Shown: positions 1-9,849, counted from the first letter of the stretch. The stretch is DNA of 64,000 nucleotides from Microbulbifer elongatus (GCF_021165935.1 NZ_CP088953.1:806001-870000); one strand, 5' to 3'. Notes: generated from the sequence alone by a model not told the origin. Numbers and translations: made by a program.

Positions 1-985
1 GGCAAGTGAAAGCGCTGAAATTCGCTGGGGCATTATTGGCTGCGGCGATGTTACCGAGCTGAAAAGTGGCCCTGCGTTCAACAAGGTGGCCGGCTCAAAA
101 CTGCTCGCGGTAATGCGCAGGGACAAGGAAAAGCTGCGCGATTACGCCGCTCGCCACGGTGTGCCGAAAACCCATGCCAGTGCCGACGATCTGATCAACG
201 ATCCGGAGATCGATGCCATTTATGTGGCAACCCCGCCGGGGAGCCATCGCGAGTATGCACTGAAGATAGCAAGTGCCAACAAACACTGTTGTCTGGAAAA
301 GCCCATGGCGCTCAACTATGCCGAGTGTGAGGAAATCGCTGCGGCATTCGACGGGCTGGATGCACAGCTGTTTGTGGCCTATTACCGCCGCTCCCTGCCC
401 CGTTTCGAACAGGTGAGACAGTGGATCGATAGCGGCCGAATTGGCGCCATCCGGCATATCAACTGGAGTTATGCGCGCGGCCCCTCTGCCGCGGATCTGT
501 CACCGGAGTACGACTGGCGCACCGACCCGGCGGTATCCGGTGGTGGGCACTTTGTCGACCTCGCCTGCCATGGCCTCGACCTGTTTATCCACCTGGCTGG
601 TGACATCGCCGAAGCCCGCGGTATCGCGGTCAATCAGCAGAATCTGTATGACGCTGAAGATGCGGTTTCCGCCTGCTGGGTATTTGAAAATGGCGCCACC
701 GGTGCCGGCTTCTGGAATTTCGGCGCCAGTGACTACTGTGACGAGGTGGTGATCTACGGCGCCAAAGGCACAATCCGCTTTTCCGTGTTTGCGGAGAATC
801 CACTGCAGCTCGAAGCGGGCGATGACCGCGAAACCGCCGATATTGCCCACCCGGAAAATATTCAGTTCTTCCATATCGAAAACATGGTGAAGCACCTGAA
901 TGGCGTGGGCCGGCACCCGGTCGCCGGCTCTGAGGGCGGCAAGGCCTCCCGGGCCATGGACCAGATTCTGGCGGGGTTTGGCTAA
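1..985 (+). CDS. Gfo/Idh/MocA-family oxidoreductase, 5'-truncated
   Basis: The reading frame is already open at base 2 and runs to TAA at 983-985, so the true start lies left of the window. The first visible residues include the Rossmann nucleotide-binding stretch GIIGCGDVTE, followed by the family's DAIYVATPPGSH and EKPMALN motifs. The C-terminal half looks like the usual GFO_IDH_MocA alpha/beta domain. Such enzymes oxidise or reduce sugars and related polyols with NAD(P) in the cytoplasm; the substrate cannot be told from sequence. A GTG at 86 could be mistaken for a start, but using it would remove the dinucleotide-binding motif. Confidence 0.88.
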   Translation, partial: ASESAEIRWGIIGCGDVTELKSGPAFNKVAGSKLLAVMRRDKEKLRDYAARHGVPKTHASADDLINDPEIDAIYVATPPGSHREYALKIASANKHCCLEKPMALNYAECEEIAAAFDGLDAQLFVAYYRRSLPRFEQVRQWIDSGRIGAIRHINWSYARGPSAADLSPEYDWRTDPAVSGGGHFVDLACHGLDLFIHLAGDIAEARGIAVNQQNLYDAEDAVSACWVFENGATGAGFWNFGASDYCDEVVIYGAKGTIRFSVFAENPLQLEAGDDRETADIAHPENIQFFHIENMVKHLNGVGRHPVAGSEGGKASRAMDQILAGFG

Positions 986-1166
986 ACCCCGCTTTCCCGT
1001 TTTTATTCAGGTTCCCTGCTAAAAAGTCCCTTCGAAAAAGTCGATTCTTTCCGCCGAAAAACTGCGGTTTTCATCGCGAAATCTCGAATTACACTAAACA
1101 GCGTTGTCACTCCATACACTTGCTCCCTTGAAACCCTGTTTGAGGGAGCTGCACGAGGACTTCGTT

Positions 1167-1571
1167 ATGAACAGCCCTGTACTTTGCGATTTCACCAAGC
1201 TGGTGGGACGTATTCTGATGTCGGTAATGTTTATCGTTGCCGGCTATAGCAAGATCGGCGCCTATGCCGGTACCCAGGAATATATGGCCTCCGCCGGTGT
1301 GCCTGGATTTTTTCTGCCATTAGTAATCCTGCTGGAGCTGGGTGGCGGTCTCGCCATTCTGTTCGGCTTCTTTACCCGCTGGGTGGCACTGGCGATCGCC
1401 GCCTTCTGTCTGATCAGCGCATGGATGTTCCACAATGTGCCCGGTGATCAGATGCAGCAGATCATGTTTATGAAAAATATCACCATTGCCGGCGGCTTTC
1501 TGATTCTGGCCTGCGCTGGCGCGGGCCGATTCAGCTTTGACCACGCCATGGCCAAAGTGAAGAGCAAATAA
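1167..1571 (+). CDS. DoxX family membrane protein
   Basis: About 134 residues with four predicted membrane segments and the DoxX-type opening LVGRILMSVMFIVAGYSKI. I chose the ATG at 1167, which has GAGG about eight bases upstream; an earlier in-frame start at 1104 would add a polar leader atypical of the family. It sits 12 bases before a glutathionyl-hydroquinone reductase and is followed by a second GST-fold gene, so the three probably form one operon. DoxX-like proteins are often found with quinone or thiol redox genes, which fits, but the biochemical role of this protein is inferred only. Confidence 0.85.
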   Translation: MNSPVLCDFTKLVGRILMSVMFIVAGYSKIGAYAGTQEYMASAGVPGFFLPLVILLELGGGLAILFGFFTRWVALAIAAFCLISAWMFHNVPGDQMQQIMFMKNITIAGGFLILACAGAGRFSFDHAMAKVKSK

Positions 1572-1583
1572 GGAGACGCTGCG

Positions 1584-2555
1584 ATGGGACTGCTGGTAAA
1601 CGGCGAGTGGAAAGACAAGTGGTACGACACGGACAAAAGCGGCGGTGAATTCGAGCGCGAGGCGGCGCAGCTGCGCAACTGGGTCACCGCCGATGGCAGC
1701 GCTGGCCCCAGTGGCGAGGGCGGTTTCGAGGCGGAGAAAGGTCGCTACCACCTCTACGTCTCCCTCGCCTGCCCCTGGGCCCACCGCACCCTGATATTCC
1801 GCAAGCTCAAGGGGCTGGAGGACTACATCGGTGTCTCCGTGGTCAGCCCCTACATGATGGAAAACGGCTGGACCTTTGACGAAGACGAAGGCAGCAGTGG
1901 CGATCATTTATACGGCAGCGACTACCTGCACCAGATCTATACCCGCAACCGCCCCGACTACTCCGGGCGGGTGACGGTGCCGGTGTTGTGGGACAAGCAA
2001 CGCGAGCAGATCGTCAGCAACGAGTCGGCGGAAATCATCCGCATGTTCAATTCCGCGTTCAATAAGCTGACCGGCGACGCGCAGGATTTTTATCCACAGG
2101 ATCTGCGCGGGGATATCGACGCCACCAACGCGCTGGTTTATGAAAACGTCAACAACGGGGTGTACCGTGCCGGTTTCGCCACCAGCACCGAGGCCTACGA
2201 GGCCGCCTACCACCGGCTGTTTGAAGTGCTGGAACAGCTGGAGCAGCGCTTGCAGAGTAACCGCTACCTGACCGGTGATCGCGTGACGGAAGCGGACTGG
2301 CGGCTGTTTACTACACTGATCCGGTTCGATGTCGTGTACCACGGTCACTTCAAGTGCAACAAGCAGCGGCTGGCGGATTACCCCAACCTGTGGGGTTATG
2401 TGCGCGAGCTGTACCAGTGGCCCGGCGTTGCCGACACGGTGGACTTCCACCATATCAAGACCCACTACTACGCCAGCCACCGCAATATCAATCCCACCGG
2501 CATTGTGCCCGTGGGTCCGGAGCTGGATTACGCCGCGCCCCACGGTCGCGGATGA
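1584..2555 (+). CDS. yqjG: Glutathionyl-hydroquinone reductase (GST xi class)
   Basis: A 323-residue protein with the S-glutathionyl-hydroquinone reductase signature CPWAHR. The nucleophilic cysteine is at residue 63, the position I recall for E. coli YqjG. The family reduces glutathionyl-hydroquinones to hydroquinones with glutathione in the cytosol. The N-terminal thioredoxin-like half is followed by a helical GST C-terminal domain (ATNALVYENVNNGVYRAGFA). An AGGAGA ribosome-binding site precedes the ATG. DoxX lies just upstream and a second GST just downstream, consistent with a quinone/thiol detoxification operon. Confidence 0.92.
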   Translation: MGLLVNGEWKDKWYDTDKSGGEFEREAAQLRNWVTADGSAGPSGEGGFEAEKGRYHLYVSLACPWAHRTLIFRKLKGLEDYIGVSVVSPYMMENGWTFDEDEGSSGDHLYGSDYLHQIYTRNRPDYSGRVTVPVLWDKQREQIVSNESAEIIRMFNSAFNKLTGDAQDFYPQDLRGDIDATNALVYENVNNGVYRAGFATSTEAYEAAYHRLFEVLEQLEQRLQSNRYLTGDRVTEADWRLFTTLIRFDVVYHGHFKCNKQRLADYPNLWGYVRELYQWPGVADTVDFHHIKTHYYASHRNINPTGIVPVGPELDYAAPHGRG

Positions 2556-2586
2556 CTGTCACGATCAGCACGATCAGGAGGAAACC

Positions 2587-3186
2587 ATGAAGCTGTTTTA
2601 CGCCCCCGGCGCCTGTTCCCTGTCCCCACACATCGTCGCCTGCGAAGCGGGTATCGATCTGCAACTGTGCAAGGTCAACTTGAAAACCAAAGAGCTGGAA
2701 ACCGGCGGCGATTACACCGAGGTGAACCCCAAGGGCTATGTGCCGGCGCTGCAGCTGGAAGGTGGCGAGCTGTTGACCGAAGGCCCGGCCATCGTGCAGT
2801 TTCTGGCGGAGCAGAAGCCGGAACAAAAACTCGCCCCGGAATACGGCTCCCTGGATCACTACCGGGTGCTGGAGTGGCTGAACTTCATTTCCACCGAAAT
2901 TCACAAGACCTTTGGGCCCCTGTTCTGGGGCGGTAGTGACGAGGAAAAATCTGCCGCCAAGGAGAAACTGGCCAAGCGCTTCCAGTATGTGGAAGACAAT
3001 ATGGCCGGGGATTATCTGATGGGCAGCGATTTCTGTATCGCCGACGCCTACCTGTTTACCGTGTACAACTGGTGCAGCAAGGCGGATGTAGATACTGACA
3101 GCTGGCCCGGGCTCAAGGCCTTTGCCGAGCGCATGCGCCAACGGGAGGGTGTGCAGAAGGCACTGAAAGCGGAAGGTCTTAACTGA
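2587..3186 (+). CDS. Glutathione S-transferase, beta-class-like
   Basis: About 199 residues. The start MKLFYAPGACSLSPH is characteristic of bacterial beta-class GSTs (GstA type), where the Cys in the ACSLSPH stretch lies at the glutathione site. The thioredoxin-fold half carries the cis-proline region GYVPAL and the ESxAI-like stretch TEGPAIVQFL; the C-terminal helical domain has FCIADAYLF. The ATG at 2587 follows a strong AGGAGG site, so the longer in-frame opening upstream, which overlaps the previous gene, is not the start. It probably conjugates or reduces electrophiles; the physiological substrate is unknown. Confidence 0.9.
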   Translation: MKLFYAPGACSLSPHIVACEAGIDLQLCKVNLKTKELETGGDYTEVNPKGYVPALQLEGGELLTEGPAIVQFLAEQKPEQKLAPEYGSLDHYRVLEWLNFISTEIHKTFGPLFWGGSDEEKSAAKEKLAKRFQYVEDNMAGDYLMGSDFCIADAYLFTVYNWCSKADVDTDSWPGLKAFAERMRQREGVQKALKAEGLN

Positions 3187-3210
3187 AGGCCGCAAGCGGG
3201 CGGCCGCGGC

Positions 3211-4464
3211 TTACATCCGCAGCGCCCGCTCCTCGATCTCGATCGGCTGGCGCGCCCGCGCCACAAACAGCGCCATACACAGGGCCGCGGCGGAACAGCA
3301 CAGCATTCCCAGCGCGATCGGCACCAGTGTGCCGGTATGCACCGCGTTCACCGCACCCCCCAGCACCCCACCGAAGATAAACAGCGAAGCGCCATACAGC
3401 GCGTTGGCGGTACCGCTGATCCTGGGGAAAAACTCCAGATAACAGGCCGCCGAGTTAGGGGTGATGATGCCGATGGCGCCCATTGCCATTACCAGCGGAA
3501 TCATCCACGCCAGCAACACCTGCTCCTGACCAAAATACAAAGTGCTTGCCAGCAGCAGCGCGCAGGACAACAGTTGCAGGCCCATACCCGCCAGCAGAAT
3601 CTGGCGGGGTTCGAATACCTTCAGCAGACGGATATTCAGCTGCACCATCAACACCAGTCCCAGCACACAGCTGCCAAACAGCATGGGGAAGGTGGCGGAA
3701 GAAACCCCGAAATGCTCCATAAACACGAAAGGCGCGGTGGTGATGTAGATAAACATGCTGCCACTGATCAGCGCCTGCCCGAACAGAAAGCCCAGTGCAC
3801 GGGGGGTGCGGAAGATCTGCGCATAGCCTTTTAGCATGCTGCGGCGGGATTCCCGCTGGCGGCGCGCGCGGCGGAACTTGGATACCGTCTCCGGCAGCAC
3901 CCCGCGTACCAGCACCATCATCAGCAGACCGTACACCAGTAGAAAGATAAAGATCGCGTGCCAGTCGCCAAAGGTGAGCAGGGTCGCACCGATTGCCGGC
4001 GCTGCCATGGGGGCAATCAGCATCATGGTGGCGATCATCGACATGATTCGCGCCGCGTCCCGCCCGTGGTACAGGTCGCGCACAATGGCGCCGCAGATCA
4101 CCGTGGCAAAGCCGCCACCCAGGGCCTGGCAAAAGCGCAGCGCCACCAGCAGCTCCACGGTGTTGGCAAACAGGATCAGCGCTGAGCTGGCGATAAATAT
4201 GGCCAGCCCGATGGTGCCGGTAACGATGCGCCCCCAGCGATCCGACAGCGGCCCGCCGATCAGCTGGCCCACCGCAAACCCCAGCAGATAACTGGATACC
4301 GAATGCTGCACCTGCGCCACCTCGACTCCCAGCGCTGCGGCCATGGCCGGAATTGCCGGCAGGTAAGTGTCGATGGCAAACGGCGTCAGCGCCACCAGCG
4401 CGGCGAGACAGGGGGCGAGCCAGCGCGGTGGCTTGCCTTCGGCGTCGAAAAAGTTCGGGGGCAT
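3211..4464 (-). CDS. Bcr/CflA-family MFS drug efflux transporter
   Basis: A 12-TM major facilitator of about 417 residues. The first helix region ALTPFAIDTYLPAIPAM is the hallmark of the Bcr/CflA (DHA1) subfamily, and GGPLSDRWGR matches the loop 2-3 MFS motif. Family members export bicyclomycin, chloramphenicol, sulfonamides and similar compounds by proton antiport; the substrate here is unknown. I chose the ATG at 4464, with AAGG just upstream. A GTG at 4497 is in frame but lacks a ribosome-binding site. It is convergent with the GST gene and probably monocistronic. Confidence 0.88.
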   Translation of the reverse strand: MPPNFFDAEGKPPRWLAPCLAALVALTPFAIDTYLPAIPAMAAALGVEVAQVQHSVSSYLLGFAVGQLIGGPLSDRWGRIVTGTIGLAIFIASSALILFANTVELLVALRFCQALGGGFATVICGAIVRDLYHGRDAARIMSMIATMMLIAPMAAPAIGATLLTFGDWHAIFIFLLVYGLLMMVLVRGVLPETVSKFRRARRQRESRRSMLKGYAQIFRTPRALGFLFGQALISGSMFIYITTAPFVFMEHFGVSSATFPMLFGSCVLGLVLMVQLNIRLLKVFEPRQILLAGMGLQLLSCALLLASTLYFGQEQVLLAWMIPLVMAMGAIGIITPNSAACYLEFFPRISGTANALYGASLFIFGGVLGGAVNAVHTGTLVPIALGMLCCSAAALCMALFVARARQPIEIEERALRM

Positions 4465-4623
4465 AAGACCTTGGGTATAAAGCGGGTGAACAGTCACCCG
4501 GGTACATCACTGGGTTGGCGCTGGCCTTAGCGCAGGCAGCGGCGGGCGGGGGCATGGTAGCCGCCTCGCCTCGTGGTTTCCATGACAGTGGCGCTTATTT
4601 TGTGGATACGGGCAGTCAGCAGT

Positions 4624-6414
4624 CTACTGGGTCGGGTCGAACAGCAGTTCATCACCGAGATACAGGCTCTGCCAGCGCGGGGGGCGCAGATTGAACTGAC
4701 CGCCCGAAAGCTTCCGTTGCAGTTCCTCGAACGAAAGTTCTGTATTGCGCCTGCTACTGGAAACCAGTCGCCACCCTTCTTGCCCGGACGTGTGCGCTTT
4801 AATGTGCAACCAGTGGTTGCCATCGCTGCGGGACCCGTGGGTAAACAACAGATACTCGGGTTTCCCGTCCCCATCCAGATCCTGAACCAGCCACAGGCAG
4901 TTTTGCTGTTCTGCCTGGCAGCGCCGGCTATCCCGCTGTAACTGGGCAGTGTCCGGGGGAGGCGGCGCGCCCTCGGGAAGTACCGGAATCTCGCGCATTT
5001 CCCGCTCCCGGGCCTCTATCTGCAGCGGGTTTTCACGCAGCTCCCAGGTGAGATCCTTTGTATTCAGCAGCTGTTCGATGTGTGCTGCGACTTTTTTATC
5101 CTGCTGGACGACCGATAGCGACTGCAGCGCCTGAAGTGACTCCAGTCCCGGCCGCCCCAGTTTGTTGCGCAGGAAGAAGAAATCGAAATCCGCCAGCGCC
5201 ACCTCTCCACCCGCCAGTCGCGCCACCTGGCTGTCGGCGCTGATGCGCCAGAAGTTGGCCAGCGGTGACTGGGTTACCAGGCAAATCGCCAGCACCCACA
5301 GTGCCAGCCCGGTATTGATCCGCCGCAACCGCTCCGCCCAGTGACTGCGCCAGCGCAGAATCGAGAGGCTGTAACTGAGTGCCAGCAGCGCCAGGGTGAG
5401 TGTGACCACCCCGCCCCACAGTCGCTCCGGTGTCCAGCCATACTGCTGCACCCGCAGGGTTAGGCCATACAGCGCAAAGGCGGTGTAAAACGGTGCCAGT
5501 ACCAGGGCCAATAGGAGTACCCGGTTGATCCACCCGGGGTAGCGGGCGAACGGGAACTCGTCCTGGATGACACCGTTGGTAAAGAACAGCAGCAGTGCCA
5601 CCAGCCACAGCAACAGGGCACTGCCGCGACCCGTATCCCAGATGGGCTGTAGGCCGGTAAATGGCAGGGTGGCGAGAAACACGATGGTGAGAACCGCCAG
5701 TAACGGCAACAGTGCCACCAGCATGGTACGCAGGAGACGCTTGAGGGTGAGAACAAAGCTCTGCTGCGCGCGGAACAGAATGGCGCCGCAACCGGCGACC
5801 AGCCAGGTAACCGGGTAAAAGAACCAGTCCTGCTCAAATAGCTGCGCGAAGAACGCCACGCCCACCAGTTTGAACAGGGCCTGCCACAGCATCAGGATCA
5901 GCCAGAAGATACCGGTAAACACCAGCGTGAGGCCGGTAGTCAGGGCAATATCCCAGGAGTAATGAAACAGCGCCGGATAACCGGGTCGTAGCAGCCGCTC
6001 TGTGCCGCTGGCGCTGGCACGCAACAGAAAGGCGACGATGAAGGTCGCAATCCCGACAGCAATACAGAAATCGTGGGGCCAGCCGCACTGTATCGTATCT
6101 TTGGGTGTGCACTGGTACCCCCGGTAGCTGGCCAGCAGGGCGAGCACGGCGCTGTAGCCCGCAATGACCCACCAGTAACCCCGCGCCAGGCGTGGCGCAA
6201 TGGTGACAATCACCAGCGGCGGGATGGCAATAGCGACGGTGTAACAGATGAACTGCCACATCGGTGCCCAATGGTTTACGGCATCGAAAAACTTGAGCGC
6301 ATAGAGCGCGAACCCCTGGGTCAGCGCCGCGACCACAATCAGGCGCTTTTCGGGGAGGCCAAGATCCCGATGTTCGCGGGAGTTTTCCGGCGGTTGGTCG
6401 CTGCTTCCGTGCAT
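4624..6414 (-). CDS. Polytopic membrane protein, DUF4153-like
   Basis: A 596-residue protein with roughly ten hydrophobic segments over the first two thirds, which I take to be DUF4153-like from its size and layout (low certainty on the family name). The last third is soluble. It contains DLDGDGKPEYLLF, an acidic calcium-loop/FG-GAP-like motif, in a Cys-containing region (RRCQAEQQNCLW) probably outside the cytoplasmic membrane. It starts 12 bases after the hexR stop on the same strand, so the two are probably co-transcribed. Its function is unknown. Confidence 0.7.
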   Translation of the reverse strand: MHGSSDQPPENSREHRDLGLPEKRLIVVAALTQGFALYALKFFDAVNHWAPMWQFICYTVAIAIPPLVIVTIAPRLARGYWWVIAGYSAVLALLASYRGYQCTPKDTIQCGWPHDFCIAVGIATFIVAFLLRASASGTERLLRPGYPALFHYSWDIALTTGLTLVFTGIFWLILMLWQALFKLVGVAFFAQLFEQDWFFYPVTWLVAGCGAILFRAQQSFVLTLKRLLRTMLVALLPLLAVLTIVFLATLPFTGLQPIWDTGRGSALLLWLVALLLFFTNGVIQDEFPFARYPGWINRVLLLALVLAPFYTAFALYGLTLRVQQYGWTPERLWGGVVTLTLALLALSYSLSILRWRSHWAERLRRINTGLALWVLAICLVTQSPLANFWRISADSQVARLAGGEVALADFDFFFLRNKLGRPGLESLQALQSLSVVQQDKKVAAHIEQLLNTKDLTWELRENPLQIEAREREMREIPVLPEGAPPPPDTAQLQRDSRRCQAEQQNCLWLVQDLDGDGKPEYLLFTHGSRSDGNHWLHIKAHTSGQEGWRLVSSSRRNTELSFEELQRKLSGGQFNLRPPRWQSLYLGDELLFDPTQ

Positions 6415-6426
6415 TTGCCGTCCCGT

Positions 6427-7281
6427 TTAGTGCTTTTCCTCGCGCAGGTTATACAGACCTTTTTTCAGCTTCAGCAGGTGCTCCTGCAGCTGTGGTCCTT
6501 TGCGCTGGGCCACGCCGATGGCGAGTACATCGATCACCACCAGGTGGGCGATACGGGAGGAGAGTGGTGTGTACAGCTCGATGTCCTCTTCCACGTCCAC
6601 TTCCAGTGGGATGCTTGACTGACGCGTCATAGGGGAGCCGCTGGGGCCCAGACCAATGACGATGGCACCCTGCGCCTTGGCCATTTCCATGGAGCGCAGC
6701 AACGAGGAGGTGCGGCCACTCTGGGAGATGGCGACCACCACGTCGCCGGGTTGCATGCTCATGGCCGACATACTCTGCATGTGGTGATCGGAGTGGGCGG
6801 CGGTGGCCATCTGCAGACGGAAGAATTTGTGCTGGGCGTCGGCGGCCACGGCACCGGAGGCGCCAAAGCCGAAGAATTCCACCCGTTTGGAGGCGGCGAT
6901 GGCTGCCACGGCGGCCTCGAGAGCGCGGCCGTCGATCTTGTCGCGCACATTGAGCAGGGTATCGACGGTGGAGTCGAACACCTTGCGTTTGTATTCGGCG
7001 ATGGTGTCGGTTTCGGTGACCGCGATCTGGCCGAAACTGGGGCTGGAGGCGAGCTGCTGGGCCAGGTTGAGCTTGAATTCCTGGAAGCCGGAACAGCCAA
7101 CCGCGCGGCAGAAGCGCACCACGGTGGGTTCGCTCACCTGGGCTTCGGTGGCGAGATCGACGATCCGCATATGAATGATTTCGCCGGGATTGGCGAGGAT
7201 ATATTCTGCAACCTTGCGCTCAGATTTGCGCATGGAACTCAGCTGTTCGCTGATCTTTTGCGTGACTTCCGCTGGCTTCAC
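6427..7281 (-). CDS. hexR: HexR, RpiR-family regulator of central carbon metabolism
   Basis: A 284-residue regulator. It has an N-terminal RpiR helix-turn-helix (KSERKVAEYILANPGEI, then VSEPTVVRFCRAVG) and a C-terminal SIS sugar-phosphate domain (VEFFGFGASGAVA, VVAISQSGRTSS). The HTH and SIS sequences match HexR, which in gammaproteobacteria senses 2-keto-3-deoxy-6-phosphogluconate and controls Entner-Doudoroff and glycolytic genes. No zwf, edd or pgl neighbour is present. The only apparent operon partner is the membrane protein downstream. The divergent 292-base gap to uvrD holds a structured repeat rather than an obvious HexR palindrome. Confidence 0.88.
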   Translation of the reverse strand: MKPAEVTQKISEQLSSMRKSERKVAEYILANPGEIIHMRIVDLATEAQVSEPTVVRFCRAVGCSGFQEFKLNLAQQLASSPSFGQIAVTETDTIAEYKRKVFDSTVDTLLNVRDKIDGRALEAAVAAIAASKRVEFFGFGASGAVAADAQHKFFRLQMATAAHSDHHMQSMSAMSMQPGDVVVAISQSGRTSSLLRSMEMAKAQGAIVIGLGPSGSPMTRQSSIPLEVDVEEDIELYTPLSSRIAHLVVIDVLAIGVAQRKGPQLQEHLLKLKKGLYNLREEKH

Positions 7282-7361
7282 GACAACACCTTCTCTGGTT
7301 CAAGCTGTGCAGTTTAGCGGCATGGCGGGGTGCTGGCGAGCCTTCCATTGGCCTGGTACTA

Positions 7362-7518
7362 GTCCTGTGGCGGCCCTGCTACCGGGTATGTCTGTGCGAG
7401 CACGGGCTAGGCGCCCCCCCTCAACCCATCCTTGGGGGCTCTTCCGCGAGGTCCCTCTCGCGGAAGGTCTCGCACAGACAGACCCGGCATCAGGGCCTTC
7501 GCGTCGAATTTCAGTGGT
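7362..7518 (+). repeat. Nested-hairpin intergenic repeat, copy A
   Basis: The outer stem pairs 7372-7400 with 7469-7497 (26 of 29 positions). Inside lie a short hairpin, CCC-ATCCTT-GGG at 7425-7436, and a 10-bp hairpin, CTTCCGCGAG / CTCGCGGAAG with loop GTCCCT at 7441-7466. The flanks are GTGGCGG on the left and CTTCGC with GAATTTCAGT on the right, shared with the other copies. Compared with copies B and C, this copy has about 13 extra C-rich bases after the 5' arm. It lies between the divergent genes hexR and uvrD. Confidence 0.85.
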
Positions 7519-7573
7519 TCAAAACCCTGTTTATATACCCAGTTCTCCACCTACCCCTGATACAATCCGCCCC

Positions 7574-9817
7574 ATGGACGTATCTGAACTCTTAGACCCC
7601 CTCAACGACCCCCAGCGCGAAGCCGTCGCGGCGCCGCCGGGCAATCAACTGGTTCTGGCCGGCGCCGGCTCGGGCAAGACCCGGGTGCTGGTGCATCGTA
7701 TCGCCTGGCTGATGCAGGTGGAGGGGGCGTCGCCCTACTCCATTATGGCAGTAACCTTTACCAACAAGGCCGCGCGGGAGATGCGCGGGCGTATCGAGGA
7801 ACTGCTGGGGGTGAACACCTTCGGCATGTGGGTGGGCACTTTCCACGGCCTCGCCCACCGCCTGCTGCGCGCCCACTGGGCCGAAGCGAAGTTGCCGCAA
7901 AACTTCCAGATTCTCGATTCTGATGACCAGCTGCGCCTGATCAAGCGGGTGCAGAACGAGCTGGGGCTGGATGAGAAGAAGTGGTCACCGCGGGAAACCC
8001 AGTGGTGGATCGGTGCACAGAAAGATGAGGGGATTCGCCCGCAGTACATTCAGCTGACCGGCGACCCCTGGCTGCAGACCATGGTGCAAATTTACAGCGC
8101 CTATGAAGCGGCGTGCCAGCGCGCCGGTGTGGTCGACTTTGGCGAACTGCTGTTGCGCGCCCACGAGCTGCTGCTGAACAACGACAGCATCCTCGCCCAT
8201 TACCGCCGTCGCTTCCCCTTCATTCTGGTAGACGAATTCCAGGATACCAACACCATTCAATACGCCTGGCTGCGCCTGCTGGCCGGTGATGAATGCGCGA
8301 TCACTGCGGTGGGAGACGACGACCAGTCTATCTACGGCTGGCGCGGGGCCAAGATCGAGAATATCCAGCACTTCGAAGCGGATCTGAAAGACGTGCAGAC
8401 GGTGCGCCTGGAGCAGAACTATCGCTCCACCAGTACCATCCTGAATGCCGCCAACGCGGTGATCGCCCACAATAGCGGGCGCCTCGGCAAGGAGCTGTGG
8501 ACCGAAGGCGACAAGGGCGAGCCGATTTCCCTGTATTCCGCTTACAACGAGCAGGATGAGGCGCGCTTTATCGTCGAACGCATTCAGGACTGGGTGCGCG
8601 ATGGCAACCGCCGCGAAAGCATCGCGATCCTTTACCGGTCCAACGCCCAGTCACGGGTGCTGGAAGAAGGCCTGCTGCGGGAACAGGTGCCTTACCGCAT
8701 TTATGGCGGCCAGCGCTTCTACGAGCGCATGGAGATCAAGAATGCGCTGTCCTATATGCGCCTGATCACCAACCGCCACGACGACACCTCTTTCGAACGG
8801 GTAGTGAATACCCCCACCCGCGGCATCGGCGCGCGCACCGTGGATACCGTACGCCAGTTTGCCCGTGAGCACGGCTGCTCCCTGTGGGACGCCGCGGCGA
8901 AGATGCTGCAACAGAAAGTCCTCGCCGCCCGCGCCGGCAACGCCCTGGCCAATTTCCTCAGCCTGATCGACGCGCTGGACGAAGAAAGCACCGACAAGAC
9001 CCTCGACCATATCGCCGAGCTGGCCATCGAGCAGACCGGTCTGATCGATTTCCACGGCAAGGAAAAAGGTGAAAAGGGCCAGACCCGGGTGGAAAACCTG
9101 CAGGAACTGGTGAGCGCCTGTCGCGGCTTCGACGGCCTGCCCACCGTGGACGCCGATGGCGAGGCGGTGGACGAGGAAGAAATTCCACTGATCAACCAGT
9201 TCCTCGACAGCGCCGCGCTGGACGCCGGCGAAGGCCAGGCAGATGAGTTTGAAGACGCCGTGCAGCTGATGACCCTGCACTCCGCCAAGGGTCTGGAATT
9301 CCCGCTGGTGTTTATGGCCGGTGTGGAAGAAAACCTGTTCCCGCACAAGATGTCTGCCCAGGAACCCGGGCGCATGGAGGAGGAGCGCCGTCTGTGTTAC
9401 GTGGGGATCACCCGCGCCATGCAGAAGCTGTATATCACCTACGCGGAAAGCCGCCGCCTGTTTGGCAGTGAGACCTACAACAAGCCGTCGCGGTTTGTGA
9501 GTGAAATTCCGGTGGAGTATATCCACGAGGTGCGGCTCAAAACTGAAGTCTCCAAGCCGCTATTTCAGCCCAACTCTTATGGAAAAGATTGGGGCAAATT
9601 CGGCGGTGGCGCAGGCCAGTTCTCCGACCCGGCGCCGGAATTTGATGACGAGCTGCCACCGCTGGCTCTCGGCGGCCGCGTGGACCACGCCAAGTTCGGC
9701 GAAGGCACCGTAGTGCAGTTCGAAGGCAGCGGCCCCCGCGCAAGAGTGCAGGTCAACTTCGACGACGCCGGCGCCAAATGGCTGGTAGTATCCATGGCAA
9801 AACTACAGCCCCTGTAA
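7574..9817 (+). CDS. uvrD: DNA helicase II UvrD
   Basis: A 747-residue superfamily 1A helicase. Walker A AGAGSGKT covers residues 29-36, with Lys35 as in E. coli UvrD. Motif II is VDEFQDTN, motif III GDDDQSIYGWRGA, then motif IV EQNYRST and motif V/VI residues in LHSAKGLEFPLVF and VGITRAM. The C-terminal Tudor-like tail (VDHAKFGEGTVV, KWLVVSMAKLQP) distinguishes UvrD from Rep. It unwinds DNA 3' to 5' in mismatch and nucleotide excision repair. I chose the ATG at 7574; upstream in-frame codons run through the structured repeat and are not plausible coding sequence. Confidence 0.96.
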   Translation: MDVSELLDPLNDPQREAVAAPPGNQLVLAGAGSGKTRVLVHRIAWLMQVEGASPYSIMAVTFTNKAAREMRGRIEELLGVNTFGMWVGTFHGLAHRLLRAHWAEAKLPQNFQILDSDDQLRLIKRVQNELGLDEKKWSPRETQWWIGAQKDEGIRPQYIQLTGDPWLQTMVQIYSAYEAACQRAGVVDFGELLLRAHELLLNNDSILAHYRRRFPFILVDEFQDTNTIQYAWLRLLAGDECAITAVGDDDQSIYGWRGAKIENIQHFEADLKDVQTVRLEQNYRSTSTILNAANAVIAHNSGRLGKELWTEGDKGEPISLYSAYNEQDEARFIVERIQDWVRDGNRRESIAILYRSNAQSRVLEEGLLREQVPYRIYGGQRFYERMEIKNALSYMRLITNRHDDTSFERVVNTPTRGIGARTVDTVRQFAREHGCSLWDAAAKMLQQKVLAARAGNALANFLSLIDALDEESTDKTLDHIAELAIEQTGLIDFHGKEKGEKGQTRVENLQELVSACRGFDGLPTVDADGEAVDEEEIPLINQFLDSAALDAGEGQADEFEDAVQLMTLHSAKGLEFPLVFMAGVEENLFPHKMSAQEPGRMEEERRLCYVGITRAMQKLYITYAESRRLFGSETYNKPSRFVSEIPVEYIHEVRLKTEVSKPLFQPNSYGKDWGKFGGGAGQFSDPAPEFDDELPPLALGGRVDHAKFGEGTVVQFEGSGPRARVQVNFDDAGAKWLVVSMAKLQPL

Positions 9818-9849
9818 CCACGATCGACAACGGTATATTTACGCCACAA

